Source: Pisolithus tinctorius (taxonomy: Eukaryota > Basidiomycota > Agaricomycetes > Boletales > Pisolithaceae). Taken from it: DNA of 46,114 nucleotides. The stretch covers positions 1 through 46,114 of the forward strand of contig JANFAH010000163.1 of the NCBI GenBank assembly GCA_024663395.1. Direction: 5' to 3'. Under the pieces are notes generated by a model. That model saw only the letters and a program-made list of their open reading frames with translations. It ran no database searches and was not told where the DNA came from. Shown here in pieces: positions 9,772-21,085 of the stretch. Numbering within the stretch: position 1 is the stretch's first letter; the number at the start of each line of letters is the position of its first letter. Position numbers and translations under genes: made by a program.

Positions 9772-10299
9772 ATGTCCTCCCAGCCATTGTCATGTCCTTT
9801 TTGCTCTCAGGTCATCAAAAATCACTCTGGACTGACCCAGCACATCAATGGGGTCCATTTTGGTCCCAATGGACCATTATCACAGAATGTCACCATTCCC
9901 AAAGACTCACCTCTGCCAATGAGGCATCACCCTTTGCAATGTACTCAGGAAAACCATGCTGTTCTTGATGGTTAGACCATTCTTACTTGTATTTTACATG
10001 ATCTAATATTTGCCCAGCAATGCCAACTGATAAGTTTGGCAATGATCTCCCCCCAGATGCCCAACCAACCCCCTGAGATGTGGCTGAAAAAAATGACTGG
10101 TACCCTTTCACCTCTCATGTCAAGTTTGAGACAGCAGAATTTCTGTTTACAGAGAATCAGATGCCACAATCACACATGGATAGGCTGATGCAACTGTGGA
10201 TGGTGTCATATGCTGAGAAACCCACAGCTCAGTTTTACGACCTGGATGCCAAACACCAAAACACACTCTGTTCCTTACTATACTTTTCTAGTTAGCTTT
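9772..10299 (+). pseudogene. N-terminal fragment of a Plavaka-like transposase
   Basis: Exon 1 (9772-9970) encodes a C2H2 finger, CPFC...H...H with spacing CX2CX12HX4H, starting at the fourth codon after SSQPLS. A 47-nt intron (9971-10017, GT...CTAAT...CAG) leads in frame to exon 2. Exon 2 has one TGA in a place that fits Arg (PTP*DVAE), then a WYPF-type segment followed by a helix-rich stretch with DRLMQLW. From memory this finger plus WYPF arrangement is found at the start of Plavaka/KDZ-related transposases of basidiomycetes. The coding trace is lost before the Ty3-2 LTR at 10300, and the catalytic region is missing. Confidence 0.45.
9971..10017 (+). other. Probable 47-nt spliceosomal intron
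   Basis: Starts GTTAGA, has a branch-like ATCTAATAT, ends GCCCAG. Removing it joins two coding segments in frame (CTT GAT G / CA ATG CCA). Confidence 0.5.
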
Positions 10300-10661
10300 T
10301 GTACTGCCCTCGCTTGTGCCAAGGCAGTGTCTGTCTTCAGCTTTCCAATCCCTGCCTTCTCACCTAACTTTTAGTTAGTTCCTTGCACAGCTATTTAGTT
10401 CCTCACTGGTAACCTCAGCCTTTGGGTTGCCAGTCTTTGGTATATATACTCTATGTAGATTGTACTTAGCTGAATATCAATCTAGTTCACCCTCTGCTCC
10501 TAGCTTAAGCCTGAGACAACTCTCGGCTTTTGCTCCTGACCCCCCTCGGCTCTCTCTGACTTCAACCCAGCTTGCACAAAGGTCTAGTGCACAAGCTAAG
10601 ACCAAGGGTTGTTGCACCCAGCATTCAGCCTTCAACCCCCAACCTAGTCACGAACTTAACA
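10300..10661 (+). repeat. 5' LTR of Ty3-2
   Basis: Starts TGTACTGCC and ends CTTAACA. The inverted repeat ACTGCC (10303-10308) / GGCAGT (10323-10328) lies at its start. TATA box GTATATATAC near 10439-10448. The stretch AGCTGAATATCAAT, near 10469, aligns with the proposed transcript start of Ty3-1. Confidence 0.75.
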
Positions 10662-10684
10662 GTATATTCTGACTCCCACTTGTG
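10662..10684 (+). promoter_or_regulatory. Relict self-priming site of Ty3-2
   Basis: GTATATTCTGACTCCCACTT aligns with the Ty3-1 site GTATTTCAGACTCGCCACTT. Complementarity to its own transcript start is now only partial, consistent with decay. Confidence 0.35.
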
Positions 10685-10701
10685 CAAGTCACTCACCACC
10701 C

Positions 10702-12056
10702 ATGACCAGAACCCACACCCAAGCTCGAGCAGACCATGCTTTAGAATCTGCCTCTGCCTTGAGACCAACTCAACCCGAAACCTCAGATGACCCTTGCCAC
10801 CAGTCAGCCCTTAGTTCCCTCGCCAACCACCACCAGACTTCTGTGATCATGCAGCAGTTCCAAGGATTCTCAGCCCATCATTCTGGTACTATACTGGCTT
10901 CCAATGATTGAGGTACACCAACACCAGCCAGTCATCAGCCTCCTGCTCCCTTTGGCAACCCCAGAGGTGATGGTGATGATGACCCAGATGACTCTGACCA
11001 TCACTCCAGTGATGATGACAATAACAACAACAATGATCCTTTCAGGCCTAATCCCAAGGAAGGTGAACATGAGGAAACTGAAGAAAACCTGCAAATGAGG
11101 GTCTTAGGTAGTCTCACCAGGGCCATACAGTCCCTCACCCGGTCTTCCCACTGAGACACTGAAGGAAGCTCAGGATCAGCCAAGGTCTGAGAACCAGACA
11201 CCTTCAATGGCACTGACCCAAAGAAGCTCTGGCAGTTTCTCATCCAGTGTGAGCTGACCTTCCAGAACAAACCCTGAACCTTCTGTGATGACTGCTGAAA
11301 GGTAACCTTCACTCAATGCTACCTCAAGGGAATGGCACTCAAATGGTTTGAGCTGGACCTTCTTCTCACCAGTGAACCTGAGGACCCACCCCTGTGGATG
11401 AACAGCTGGTGCAAGTTTGTCATCAAACTCCAGTTGACCTTCAGTCCCCATGACCTGGTAGCAGAAGCCAAGAACCAGCTCAACCACCTAACCATGAAAG
11501 AAACCCACCACATCAACAAATACATGAGTGAGTTCAACAGGCTAGCTACCCAGGTCCAGGGTTACAGCAACAGGGCTCTCTGCCACTTCTTCTATGCTGG
11601 TCTTCCCAACCAAATCAAAGATGAGATAAGCTGGGTAGGCAAACCCTGCACCCTTGAAGACCTTCACCATCTAACTCAGGACATAGACACCTGCTACTGG
11701 GAACGATGCAAGGAGGTCCAGCACCAGAACCAGTCTTCTGGTAACCAGAACTCGTCAAAGACTGGCAATAGAGACTCAAACACTGACAAAGGGAAAACCT
11801 CAGCATCCAACACCTCCCAACCCCCCACTGCACCGAAGACTGGCAGTACCAATGCCAGGTCTTCAAAACCTGAGCCAGCCAGCAACAAACTTGGCAAGGA
11901 CAGAAAATTAACAGCTGCTGAGTGAAAGCGATGCTTCAACCCAAAGCTCTGCATGGTCACATAGCCAAGGAATGCCCAAAGAAGGTGGCCAAGGCTAGAA
12001 CAGCTGTGGCAGCTCTGGAAGCCACACCAGAGGCCTCCACCAAGGCAAAAAAATAG
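10702..12056 (+). pseudogene. gag: Ty3-2 gag with TGA stops and a broken zinc knuckle
   Basis: ATG at 10702 and the same frame continue to about 11950. In-frame TGA codons occur at 10909, 11152, 11188, 11275, 11296 and 11923. Comparison with Ty3-1 Gag shows that those at 11188, 11275 and 11923 replace Arg (for example KV*EPDTF versus KLREPDTF). The 11332-11925 segment holds the Gag core (YLKGMALKWFE, INKYMSEFNRLATQ). Near 11950 the knuckle LCMFCGG-GH-AKEC has lost about 16 nt, so both the motif and the frame are broken; GHIAKECPKK continues in another frame up to a TAG at 12054. Confidence 0.88.
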
Positions 12057-12118
12057 TTGGCAGTCCTCAGAACCTCACACACCCCAAGGACTGCATTGAC
12101 TCTGGTGGTGTGCTCTTG

Positions 12119-15100
12119 GAGGTTAAGCTCAACATGTCTGCTCTTTGAAACCCAAATAGTCTTATGCCTACCATTTCTTTAGCATCCTATGATGAGCCAG
12201 TGTTTCCAGTACTCATTGACTCCAGCTCTACACACTGTTTCATAGATACAAAATTTGCAAATAAAATCTCTGTCCCCCTTTACTCTGTCCCACTGGTCCA
12301 GCTTTGGCTGTTCGATGGCATGTCCAACTCAGTCATCACCCAGGCAGCAGATCTTGTCTTCATTTTTCCCTCTGGTGATGCAACCCCAGTCACCCTCTAT
12401 GCAACCCTGCTGGACTCTGAGTGCAAGGCAGTCTTAGGATACAACTGGCTCACCCAACACAATCTGTCAATTGACTGGGTCTCAAGCAATATTAGATTCC
12501 AGATGCCTGTACAACAAGTGCCAGACCCCCTGATGTCACCCCCTGACCCTGAGCCTTTGGCTCTAATGAGCATCTGACCCTGCAATTAGAGAAACTGGTT
12601 GCACTGGGCTTGACTTGCCCACCTATCACCTTCATCAATGCCACAGCCTATGTCCAGGCATGTAAACTTGAAGGGTCTTCTCAGTTCAGCCTCCAGCTCC
12701 ATCCCTTGGCTCTCACCTCCCTTTGGTCTTCAAAGGTAGAAGACACACCAAACCTCTCTGGTGTTCCACCAGAGTACCATGAGTACACCAACATGTTCAG
12801 TAAATCCAAAGCCACCACCCTGGCACCCCATCGAGAACATGATCTCAAGATCAAGCTGGAAGGAGACACATCACTGCCCCTTGGCCCTATCTACTCCCTG
12901 TCACTGGTAGAGCTTGAAGCTCTCCAGGCCTTCCTAGATGAACATCTGGCTACCAGGTTCATCTGACCGACCTCTTCCCCCCACAGAGTGCCAGTCCTCT
13001 TTGTCAAGAAAAAGGATGGCTCCCTTCAGCTTTGTGTTGACTTCCAGGGCCTGAACAAAATCACCAAGAAGGACCAATACCCACTCCCCCTCATCACCAA
13101 CCTCCTGGACTCACCATCCTGGGCCAAGGTTTACACCAAAATCAACCTCAGGCATGCATATCATCTAGTCTGGATCGCTGATGGTGATGAATGGAAAACT
13201 GTGTTCCACACTTGGTATGGGTCCTTTGAATGGCTTGTCATGCCTTTCAGTCTGTCCAATGCCCTGGCAGCATTCCAACACTTCATCAACAGTGTTCACT
13301 GACCTCCTAGACATATGCATTGTGGTCTACCTGGATGACATACTCATCTATTCAAACGATGAGAGCTTGTACTGGCAGCATGTTAAAGAGGTCCTGCGCT
13401 GACTCTGGAGGCATGGCCTGTATGCCAAACTGGAAAAATGTGAGTTCCACCCTGAGTCAGTAGAGTACCTAGGCTACTGTCTTTCACTGACTGGCCTCAC
13501 CATGTCTGGTGAAAAGATCAAAGCTGTCTGTGACTGGCCCAAGCCCCAGAAGGTCAAGGACATCCAATCCTTCCTAGGCTTTGCCAACTTCTACCAATGT
13601 TTCATCTACAACTACTCAGACATCATCATCCCCTTGACCCACCTTACATGAAAAAAACATACCCTGGAACTTCTCCAAGGAGTGCTGGTCAGCCTTCAAT
13701 AAGCTCAAAGAAGCTTTCACCACTGCTCCTATCCTTACTCACTTCATTCCCAGCACTCAACTCACAGTGGAAACTGATGCCTCGGACTATGCCATTACCA
13801 GTGAAGACATCCAACTTCACCTGGTCACCTTTTACTCCTGGACACTGTCTGCACCAGAACTCAACTATGACACCCATGATAAGGAGTTGCTTGCTATCTT
13901 TGAGGCCTTCTGGGCCTGGAGTCACTACTTGGAGGGTGCCCCTCTACCCATTGATGTGGTCACCAACCACAAGAACCTAGAATACTTCTCAACCTCTAAG
14001 GTACTCACATGCTGGCAAGCCTGGTGGTCCAAGTACCTGTCACAGTTCAACCTTGTCATCCATTTCTGCCCAGGTAAGCTTGGTGCTAAGCCTGATGCTC
14101 TCACTAGATGATGGGACATCTACCCCAAAGAGGGGGATAGGGGCTATGCCCAGGCAAACTGCCACAACCTCTGACCAGTGTTCATGCAAGAACAGTTAGT
14201 CTCAGCTCTCTGTGCCACATGCTTGGAGTACCCCATACTACATGCCAGCCTTCTAATGGACATAGAACAACTCCACAAAGAAATACTTGCTGCACTACCC
14301 TTGGACCCACTGTCCCAACACTGACTCACAGACACCTCCAACCCTCAGTGGTCGGTCAATAGCACTGGCCTGCTGAGCCTTGATAACTGGATCTATGTAC
14401 CAGATGCCAACAACCTTCAGTACAAACATGGTCACCCACTGTCAGGACACTTCAGCCAGAATCAGATGTTGGAACTGATCTGGTGAGAGTACACCTGGCC
14501 CAGCATTTGCACCTTTGTCAAGGAATATGTGAGGTCCTGTACTATGTGTGTGAGAGCCAAAACACCCAGACACTGACCATATGGCACCCTGAAACAACTG
14601 CCAATACTGGAAAAGCCATGGAATTCCATTTCTATGGATTTCATTGAGCACCTACTGGCATCCAGTGGTCACACTGCTATCCTGGTGGTCATGGACCAAC
14701 TGTCCAAGCAGGCTATATTCATACCCACCCACAACACTATTACCTCCCCTGAGCTTGCTAAGCTCTTTCTACTCCATGTCTTCTCAAGACATGGTGTCCC
14801 AGCACATGTAACCTCCAACCAAGGCTCTGAATTTGTCTCACACTTCTTCTGGTCCTTGGGTAAAGTGCTGGATATGTGCCTACACTTCACTTCTGGATAC
14901 CACCTGGAAGGAGATGGCCAGACCAAACAAGCAAACCAGACCTTGGAACAGTACCTCCAGGTATATTGCAACTACCAACAGGACAACTGGGCCAAGTTAC
15001 TTCCATTGGCCAAGTTTGCCTACAACAATGCCCTGAGTGCCACCACTGGTGTGTCCCCTTTCTTCACCAACAAGGGCTACCACCCTAACCTCTCAGTCTT

Positions 15101-15237
15101 CCCCAAAAGGGACTTGTCCCCAGAACAGGCTAGGGACTACACTGTGGACCTAGATGAACTACGCCAGTTCCTATGAGAAGAGATGGCACTAGCCCAGGCT
15201 AGATACCAAGGTCCAGCAGATGCAAAAAGGCTACCAG
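12119..15237 (+). pseudogene. pol: Ty3-2 pol: protease, RT, RNase H, integrase
   Basis: Protease is at 12164-12577, with active-site DSGST degraded to DSSST. Reverse transcriptase begins near 12610. FI*PTSSP at 12964 is FIRPTSSP with a TGA. A frame change near 13295 precedes YLDDILIYS, whose two Asp are intact. The RT-connection (QSFLGFANFY) is near 13570. RNase H is at 13767-14111, with EAFWAWSHYLEG and CWQAWWSKYL showing Arg lost to Trp. The integrase zinc-binding region is near 14430-14570 and the core at 14634-15176. VTSNQGSEF has the second catalytic Asp changed to Asn, and DGQTKQANQ has the catalytic Glu changed to Lys. The C-terminal part ends at DAKRLP next to the LTR-G sequence. Confidence 0.88.
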
Positions 15238-15726
15238 TGTGGGACATGACTTCTGGGAAGCATGCAACTAGAGGAAGGCTGAAGGGAGAATTCCCTAGGG
15301 TCATCCCAAGGGGTTCTGCATGGAAGGAGAAGTTGAGAATAAAACTAGAAGGGGGTGGGGAATTTGAGTGAGAGCCATGGAATTTAATTCCGGACAGATG
15401 TGGACACACAAGGAACTGTGAGATGGGTATATGAAATTCCGAGAGGCTGCTATACATCAAGAAGAGTGAATTTGAAGCAAAAGGGATATGGGATAAGGTG
15501 TGCAGGACTGGAGGACACAGGAGCCATGAAGACCACTGGAGACACTGAAGATGCTGTAGACTCTATATACACACTTAGACTCTGGGAACTCTCGAACTCG
15601 CAGAACACACACAGATAGCAACTCTAAAGGTGGGTGGTATATTTCTGACATCATGGTGGAATTATATAGTACAAGGGAAGTAGGTACAAGTCAGAGTAAG
15701 GTGGGGCAGAAAAACTAAAAGACCGG
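15238..15726 (-). repeat. Truncated LTR of family G, minus orientation
   Basis: In minus reading it shares GTACTATATAATTCCACC and the ending CCCTAGGG...TGTCCCACA with the complete LTR at 34798-35794. It interrupts Ty3-2 integrase at 15238 and is cut at 15727 by the Ty3-3 LTR. The missing 5' half is not found beyond the right end of Ty3-3. Confidence 0.65.
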
Positions 15727-15870
15727 TGTGAGTCAAAGTGCGGAAAGCTGGTGTAAACCAAACAAATCCAACACCAAAGACAAATATGAGCGAGTGGTGG
15801 TTTACCTCCATGGAACCTGGAGGGCAGAGAAACCTGATGTGGGGGGAGGGACTTCAAGTAGAGTGCTCCT

Positions 15871-15896
15871 GGCACAAGTTGTCGACGAGTTACGCA
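15871..15896. repeat. 26-bp palindromic site, copy 1 (3' LTR, R/U5 side)
   Basis: Centre GTCGACGAG with flanks GCACAAGTT and GTTACGCA. Non-coding, downstream of the LTR TATA box. Confidence 0.75.
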
Positions 15897-16562
15897 GGAG
15901 TGGATGGATGACTAAGCAGGTGTGCTGACAGAGCACAGATGATACTTCAGATGAATGAATGAAGGTAGATAGACCCTTGATGGAGCCTCAACTACCAATG
16001 ATACGAATGAAGACAGATAGACTCTCCCAAATGAGCCTCAACTGTCAATGACAAGATAGGCACTGAACTGACTGCTGGACTGCTTCTGATTGCTTCTGAT
16101 TGCTAAGTACATGGGGGTTTATATACTGAGGGGGGAGCATAGCTTGTGACAAACAAGGCACAAACACTTGGTAAGTAATGAATAAGGACTGAATAATCAT
16201 GATGAGTAAGCAAGAAATGAAAAGTAAGCAAGCACAGAGGATTGGTAAGTATTGGCAATGAACAAGTCAGGGATAGTCAAAATATCACAAAATGAGTCAA
16301 ATAGAATCAGAAACTGAGTAAGCACACTGATATCACATTAGGGGGTGGCGATGCAAGTTAGATCTCGGCAGAGACATCTCTAGATCCAAAGACAGCATGA
16401 CAGATGGACAGTGTTTCCAGACAGGGAAGTATTAATTCCAGAATTGAAGGGCATGAGTCAGGTGTCAAAGGGGGCTAGGGCATTGGGGGTCTGTGGGGCA
16501 ATGAGAGCATACGCAATCGCATCTCCCACCCTTCCATCCTCTCAGCGAAGTTAACAAAAACT

Positions 16563-17042
16563 TCATGAATGGGGCTCTGATGGAGGAGGAGGAGAAGGGG
16601 GGACGTCTTCTGCTGGATCTTGCAGTAAGAAGGCAAGATGCATGTCATACTTGTCATGAATGCGATCAGGGAGGCTGGAGGACAGTAGATTATACTGCAG
16701 CTGTCGCAATGTGGGAAGAATGATGGACAAGACTGGAATAAAGACAGTGCAGGGAGCAGGGAGGAATGATCCATATGCTTCATCAACCGGGGAGACTGAA
16801 ACGACCACATAAGACCTTTCTAACTGAGTGACAGACCTGAGGCGACCAAAGAATGTCCTTCTGGAAGTCATACTGACAAGGAGAACACGCTGACCAAGCT
16901 GCATGGGATGAGATGGGGCTGACAATGATGGGATGAACCAGGGGGCTTCAGGATGGAAGCTGGTGGGAACACCTGGCAGATATACATAGCCACTGTCTCT
17001 GGCAAATGAGACAAGTGAGATGATCGACAAAGAGGTGGCCAT
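16563..17042 (-). CDS. ORF inside U3 of the Ty3-3 3' LTR
   Basis: ATG 17042 in a favourable context (AATCATGGCC) opens about 159 codons ending at TGA 16563. The frame is also open upstream to 17222, but M61 looks the better start. The protein begins MATSLSII, has a central segment with alternating hydrophobic residues (GQRVLLVSM...RSYVVVSVS) that suggests a beta-rich fold, an APCTVFIPVL motif, and a Pro-rich end (PPSPPPPSEPHS). It matches no family I can name. The LTR at 26048-26527 carries the same open frame. It lies upstream of the LTR TATA box, so full-length element RNA would carry it only once, near the 3' end, where other retroelements keep env or accessory genes. Whether it is expressed is unknown. 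Confidence 0.5.
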   Translation of the reverse strand: MATSLSIISLVSFARDSGYVYLPGVPTSFHPEAPWFIPSLSAPSHPMQLGQRVLLVSMTSRRTFFGRLRSVTQLERSYVVVSVSPVDEAYGSFLPAPCTVFIPVLSIILPTLRQLQYNLLSSSLPDRIHDKYDMHLAFLLQDPAEDVPPSPPPPSEPHS

Positions 17043-17376
17043 GATTGATGGACTTAGCGAAATGAGCATCTGATGGATGGAGTGCTGTAGAAACACGCAG
17101 GGTGCGAGGATCCTCTCCAAATTTGGAAGGAAGAATCGTGGGGCTGAGCACTTTAAGTGAGCATGCGAACGGAGTTGATATCTTTGGAAATGGTGGAGAT
17201 ACGACGAAAACTGGAATGCCATACACGGGCACTAAAAACCTTTAACGTGTGCTTAACTCACTTCCTCTTTTCTCTTTAGCACTGATGACTCGTTCTTGTG
17301 CAAAGGATGACTGTTAATGTCCAACAGTCTTTCTACACATGAGGCCTTTAGTCTTCATCTGCATGCTTGGGCATTG

Positions 17377-17402
17377 TGCGCAACTCATCAACGAGTTAGG
17401 CA
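17377..17402. repeat. 26-bp palindromic site, copy 2 (3' LTR, U3 start)
   Basis: GCGCAACTCATCAACGAGTT followed by AGGCA. Non-coding, near the LTR 5' end. Confidence 0.75.
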
Positions 17403-17445
17403 GAGTCAGCTGTAACCATGTCCACAACACCTTTGGTGTGTGACA

Positions 17446-17566
17446 TCCACTGGCAAGAAGAAATGCAATTGTCCCCGATTGTGACCAATGCAGGGAATGC
17501 AGGGAAAATAAAAAGAAAAATGAAGGAATGACAGAAGACGAGTATCATAAGAAATGAAAAAGAAAA
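17446..17566. other. Ty3-3 3' untranslated segment
   Basis: Between the pol stop and the 3' LTR. No strong polypurine tract is visible next to the LTR (minus reading ...TTGCCAGTGGA). Confidence 0.5.
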
Positions 17567-20500
17567 TCATGAACAGTCATCCGAGTCGTAGTCATTATCG
17601 TTATTGGTGTCTTTGTTTTCATCGTTTGTTTCATCTTCATCATTGTCATCATCATCACTGTTGTCATCGTTACTGCTGTTATTATCCTCTTCTTCATCTC
17701 TTTCTTCTTCCATAACACTGGGTAAGGGAGTGTGGCAAGAATAATAAGGAATGAGTCGAAATGCTGTGACACCTCGAGTAGAAATGGTGCCATTGAGTTC
17801 TTTAAGGACATAGGAGCCTCCCTTGTTGCGACGAACGACCTCATAGGGACCAAGGTAGTGTGGCTTTGACTTGTGATCCAGTTCCTTCTCCATCTGCATG
17901 TTGCGAACCAATACCAAATCTCCCAGCTCATAAGCCGACTTCATCAACCATAAAGCATACCTCTTCTCAAACTGACCCTTGGAGCATAAACAAGACTTCT
18001 GCAAAGTGGTGAAAGCGGCATTGATATCTTCCTCTCTCTTTTCCAACTGACGAATGCGAAGTGTGAGAAGCTCTTGAGATGACATTCCAAAGTAGAATCC
18101 TTCGACAAGATAGGTAGACTCAAAGAGATCAAAAGGCAGGACAGGATCAAGGCCATGTAGCAGGAAGTAGGGGCTGAATCCAGTGGAGTGACGAGTAGTG
18201 ACCTTGTCTGCAAAGAACACATGATGGACCTTGGATGGCCAAAGGGAAAGATCTCCTTCACAAGCCTTGATGATAGCTTCTCTGATAACAAAGTGACCAT
18301 GTTCCACAACTCCATTTGCCTTGGAATTATATGGGGAGATGTGAATCTGAGGAATGGAGTAGTGCTTCATGAGTTTCTCAAAGGCGCCCTTGACCTCACT
18401 GCCATTATCAGTGACAACCTGGGCAATAACACCATAACAACAGAAGACTTCTTCCCAGAAGAATTTAGCAAGACTGTCTGCATTGGCATGATGAAGAGCA
18501 CAACCTTCTGCAGCGAGGGAAAGATCATCTTGAGCTGCAACAAGATAGCGATAACCACGTGCTTTGGGCATGAGCATGACGTTGACATAGACCTTCATAA
18601 AGACTCTGGGGGAAGCAGAAATGGTGATGGGAACCTCTGCTTTACGAGCGCTTCGGATCTGGCATTCATGGCAAGAGCGGACATGATGGGTGACATCTTG
18701 ATACATCTGAGGCCAGTAAAAGCACTGTCTGACTGTATGAAAGACTCCAAAGACTCCACGATGACTGAGTTCTTCATGAGCACAACCAAGGATCTGGACA
18801 CGGAGATGGGGATCAAAAATGACCTTGGCTGGAGGATGGGGACCTTGATGTTTAAAGAGCTGGTCTTCATGAGGGAAGAACTGGAGGGATCTGCAAATGA
18901 AGTGCTTGTGAGCAGTATTGGAAGGGAATGGGGGAAGTTCTGTAGTACGAAGGAAGTGCAGGACTCGACGTAAAAGGACATCCTGAGACGTATCATTGGA
19001 AAGGAATGATGGGAGGGTAATGGCATATGTGGATTCATGCACAAGTCGTTGATGAGTTGTGCAAACTGAAGACAGATGGGCATCTGTGAAAAGAAAACTC
19101 TCCAACCACTCATCAGCTTCGCCTTCTTCATACTCTTCTTCTGTAGGTTGACATCTGGAAAGGGCATCTGGGGCTTGGTGACAAACAGCAGGGACATGAA
19201 TGAGCTTAAAGTCAAAGAGAAGTATACCCTCAATCCAGCGATTGACAGTAGCGTTAGGTTGAAGATCTGGATCATTGAGCATACCTTTGATGTACTTCAC
19301 ATCAACCTCTACCCATAGATGACAAATGCCATAGAGATATAGATGGTAGTGACGAAGTGCTCTGAAGAGACCATAGAGCTCAAGCTTAGGCTGACTGTAG
19401 CGAGATTCACGTTCATTGATGGGGAGTGAGCCATAGCGAGCAGGATGTTTGCAACCTTCTTCATCATACTGGGAGAGAATGAATCCAATGGCAATGTTAC
19501 TGGTGTCAACAGAAAGAACGACTGGCAGGTCAGATGAGTAGTCAATGGGGCGAAGGGCAGGAGCAGATGAGACAGCAAGCTTCAAGGTGTCAAATGCATC
19601 TTGCTGGGGCTGACCCCAAACGAATGGAGCATTCTTGCGATAAAGGTCAACGAGTGGGCGAGCCAACTGCAAGTAGTTCGCAATCCAGATACAAACAGTA
19701 CCACAGAGACCTAGGAATGAGCAAACATCTTTGGGCATAGTGAGCGTTGGCCAGTTGACGACCTTCTTCACCTTGTGGTCATCAGGAGAGTGACCATGAG
19801 GATGGCATGCTTGACCAAGAATGATAACACAAGGCTGGCAGATCTGAGATTTCAAGCCAGAAAATGTTCCACCAGCATGAGCAAACCGATGCATGACTCT
19901 ATGCACATCTACAGCATGTTCCCAAATGAAGCAACGTATGCTGGGATTCTTGGGTAACGTTTCGGCATTGCCATCGGCATCTTCATAGCGGGTCGCAGGG
20001 CCTTGGACTGGCAGATCGTTGATGAAAATGTTGGCAATGTGTGGGATTTCGTCCTGTAGAATAAACGCTGTACAATTCTGAAACTCTGATGGTGAGTTGG
20101 TGTAGCCTTGAGGCATGGCAGTATGGTGCAGTAAGCCAAGAGGCATCATGAAGGATGTCAGATCTCGGCTATCGGGATGGAGCTGGCATGCATCAAATCC
20201 TGAAAATAGATCAAAGACCATGTAGCATTGACGACCAGCAAACAGCTCCACAAAGTTGTCCAATATTGGTGGAACACCAGCGTCTCGAATGGTAACCTTA
20301 TTCAGAGGCTGTAGATCATGAACAATATGGATCTTGCCATTCTTTTTCATAACACAGAACCATTTGGAGTGATAGGATGATTGGGCCGGCTCATAGAGAC
20401 CAGCGGTGATCTTCTCCCAAAGAAGCTGTATGACACATTCTCATATGCCAGGGGGAATTGGAATGTTATGAAACTCCCATGGTTCGTGTGGCAGGACAGG

Positions 20501-21085
20501 AATGATGTAAGGCGAAAAGTAGTCTGAACGAAAGTTTCCTCTCTCCGATTCATCAAACACCAAGGCACACTCATTAAGCTTCATGACATGTGAAAAAAGT
20601 TTTTCCTCTTCTGGCCAGAGAAAGCCATCAGTGTTAATCTTCATGGAGGTAAGGCGCTCTTGAGTAAGCTTCCTTGTGGGAATGAACACAGGAGGGTGAC
20701 ATGTGAGAGGTGTGAGTGATGCAAGGGGGTCTTCTGGAAACTGGCAATGGACCCGAGCATCTTCTGGATAGACTCCAGGCACTGGCTTGACTTTATGATT
20801 GACACACTTGTACACTCCATACACCAGCTGACCTGTTTCATCGGCTGAGTCTTCCATATCTGTAGCAAGGCTTTTTCTAAAACATAACAAATCAAGAAAG
20901 TCAGACAGAGAATAGTAAAAATGAAGCTGTTTTTCAGTTTTCTGAATAGGAAGGGGATCTGGTGCTTTTGAAGGATTAGATAACAAAGAAGAGAAGACAT
21001 CAAGATAAAAAGAGCTCTGGAAGCTTGAAACTGAAGGAGGCATAGTAAATGATGTTACAGGAGTATCTGAGCAAAGAAACGATAT
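17567..21085 (-). pseudogene. pol: Ty3-3 pol exon: RT, RNase H, integrase
   Basis: The frame begins after the candidate intron at 21085 and runs to TGA 17567, with one TGA at 20441 that fits Arg (PPGI*ECVIQLL). RT includes KKNGKIHIVHDLQPLNK near 20300 and the active-site box FINDLP near 20025, where lineage members carry FIDD. RNase H (SVDTSNIAIGF, QPKLELYGLFRAL) is near 19350-19520. Integrase has an HHCC zinc site near 18650-18760 (HEELSH...CHEC) and a core in which the first Asp is Asn (VYVNVMLMP near 18590). VTDNGSE keeps the second Asp and VVEHGH the Glu. The C terminus, about 50 residues, is almost all Asp, Asn, Glu and Ser. Two catalytic Asp are lost, so this copy is inactive. Confidence 0.88.
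19038..19063. repeat. 26-bp palindromic site, copy 3 (inside pol)
   Basis: Arms TGCACAA and TTGTGCA with a 12-nt centre. It is read in pol in a different phase from copies 4-7, so its conservation cannot be a shared peptide. Confidence 0.75.

Larger units (their letters stand above)
10300..15237 (+). mobile_element. Ty3-2, decayed Ty3/gypsy element, 3' end missing
   Basis: 5' LTR, gag, protease, reverse transcriptase, RNase H and integrase occur in Ty3 order on the plus strand. The element stops abruptly in the integrase C terminus at 15237, where an LTR of family G begins; no 3' LTR follows. Gag is related to Ty3-1. Decay is mostly CpG-type: Arg codons have become TGA, Trp, Gln or Cys throughout. 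Several indels also occur. Confidence 0.88.
15727..17445 (-). repeat. 3' LTR of Ty3-3
   Basis: In minus reading it starts TGTCACACACC and ends TTTGACTCACA. The hairpin ACACC/GGTGT lies at 17427-17439. A TATA box (TATATAAAC in minus reading) is near 16122-16130, so U3 is about 1.3 kb. Most differences from the other copy that I checked are CG versus TG/CA; at 16510-16525 the two copies show complementary losses of the same CpGs. Confidence 0.9.

Noticed and set aside
10427..10672. Plus-strand ORF in the Ty3-2 LTR
   Set aside because: Short, covers the LTR R/U5 and leader, no conserved counterpart seen.
18188..18973. 261-codon plus-strand ORF
   Set aside because: It is antisense to the Ty3-3 integrase region, which has clear motifs on the minus strand.
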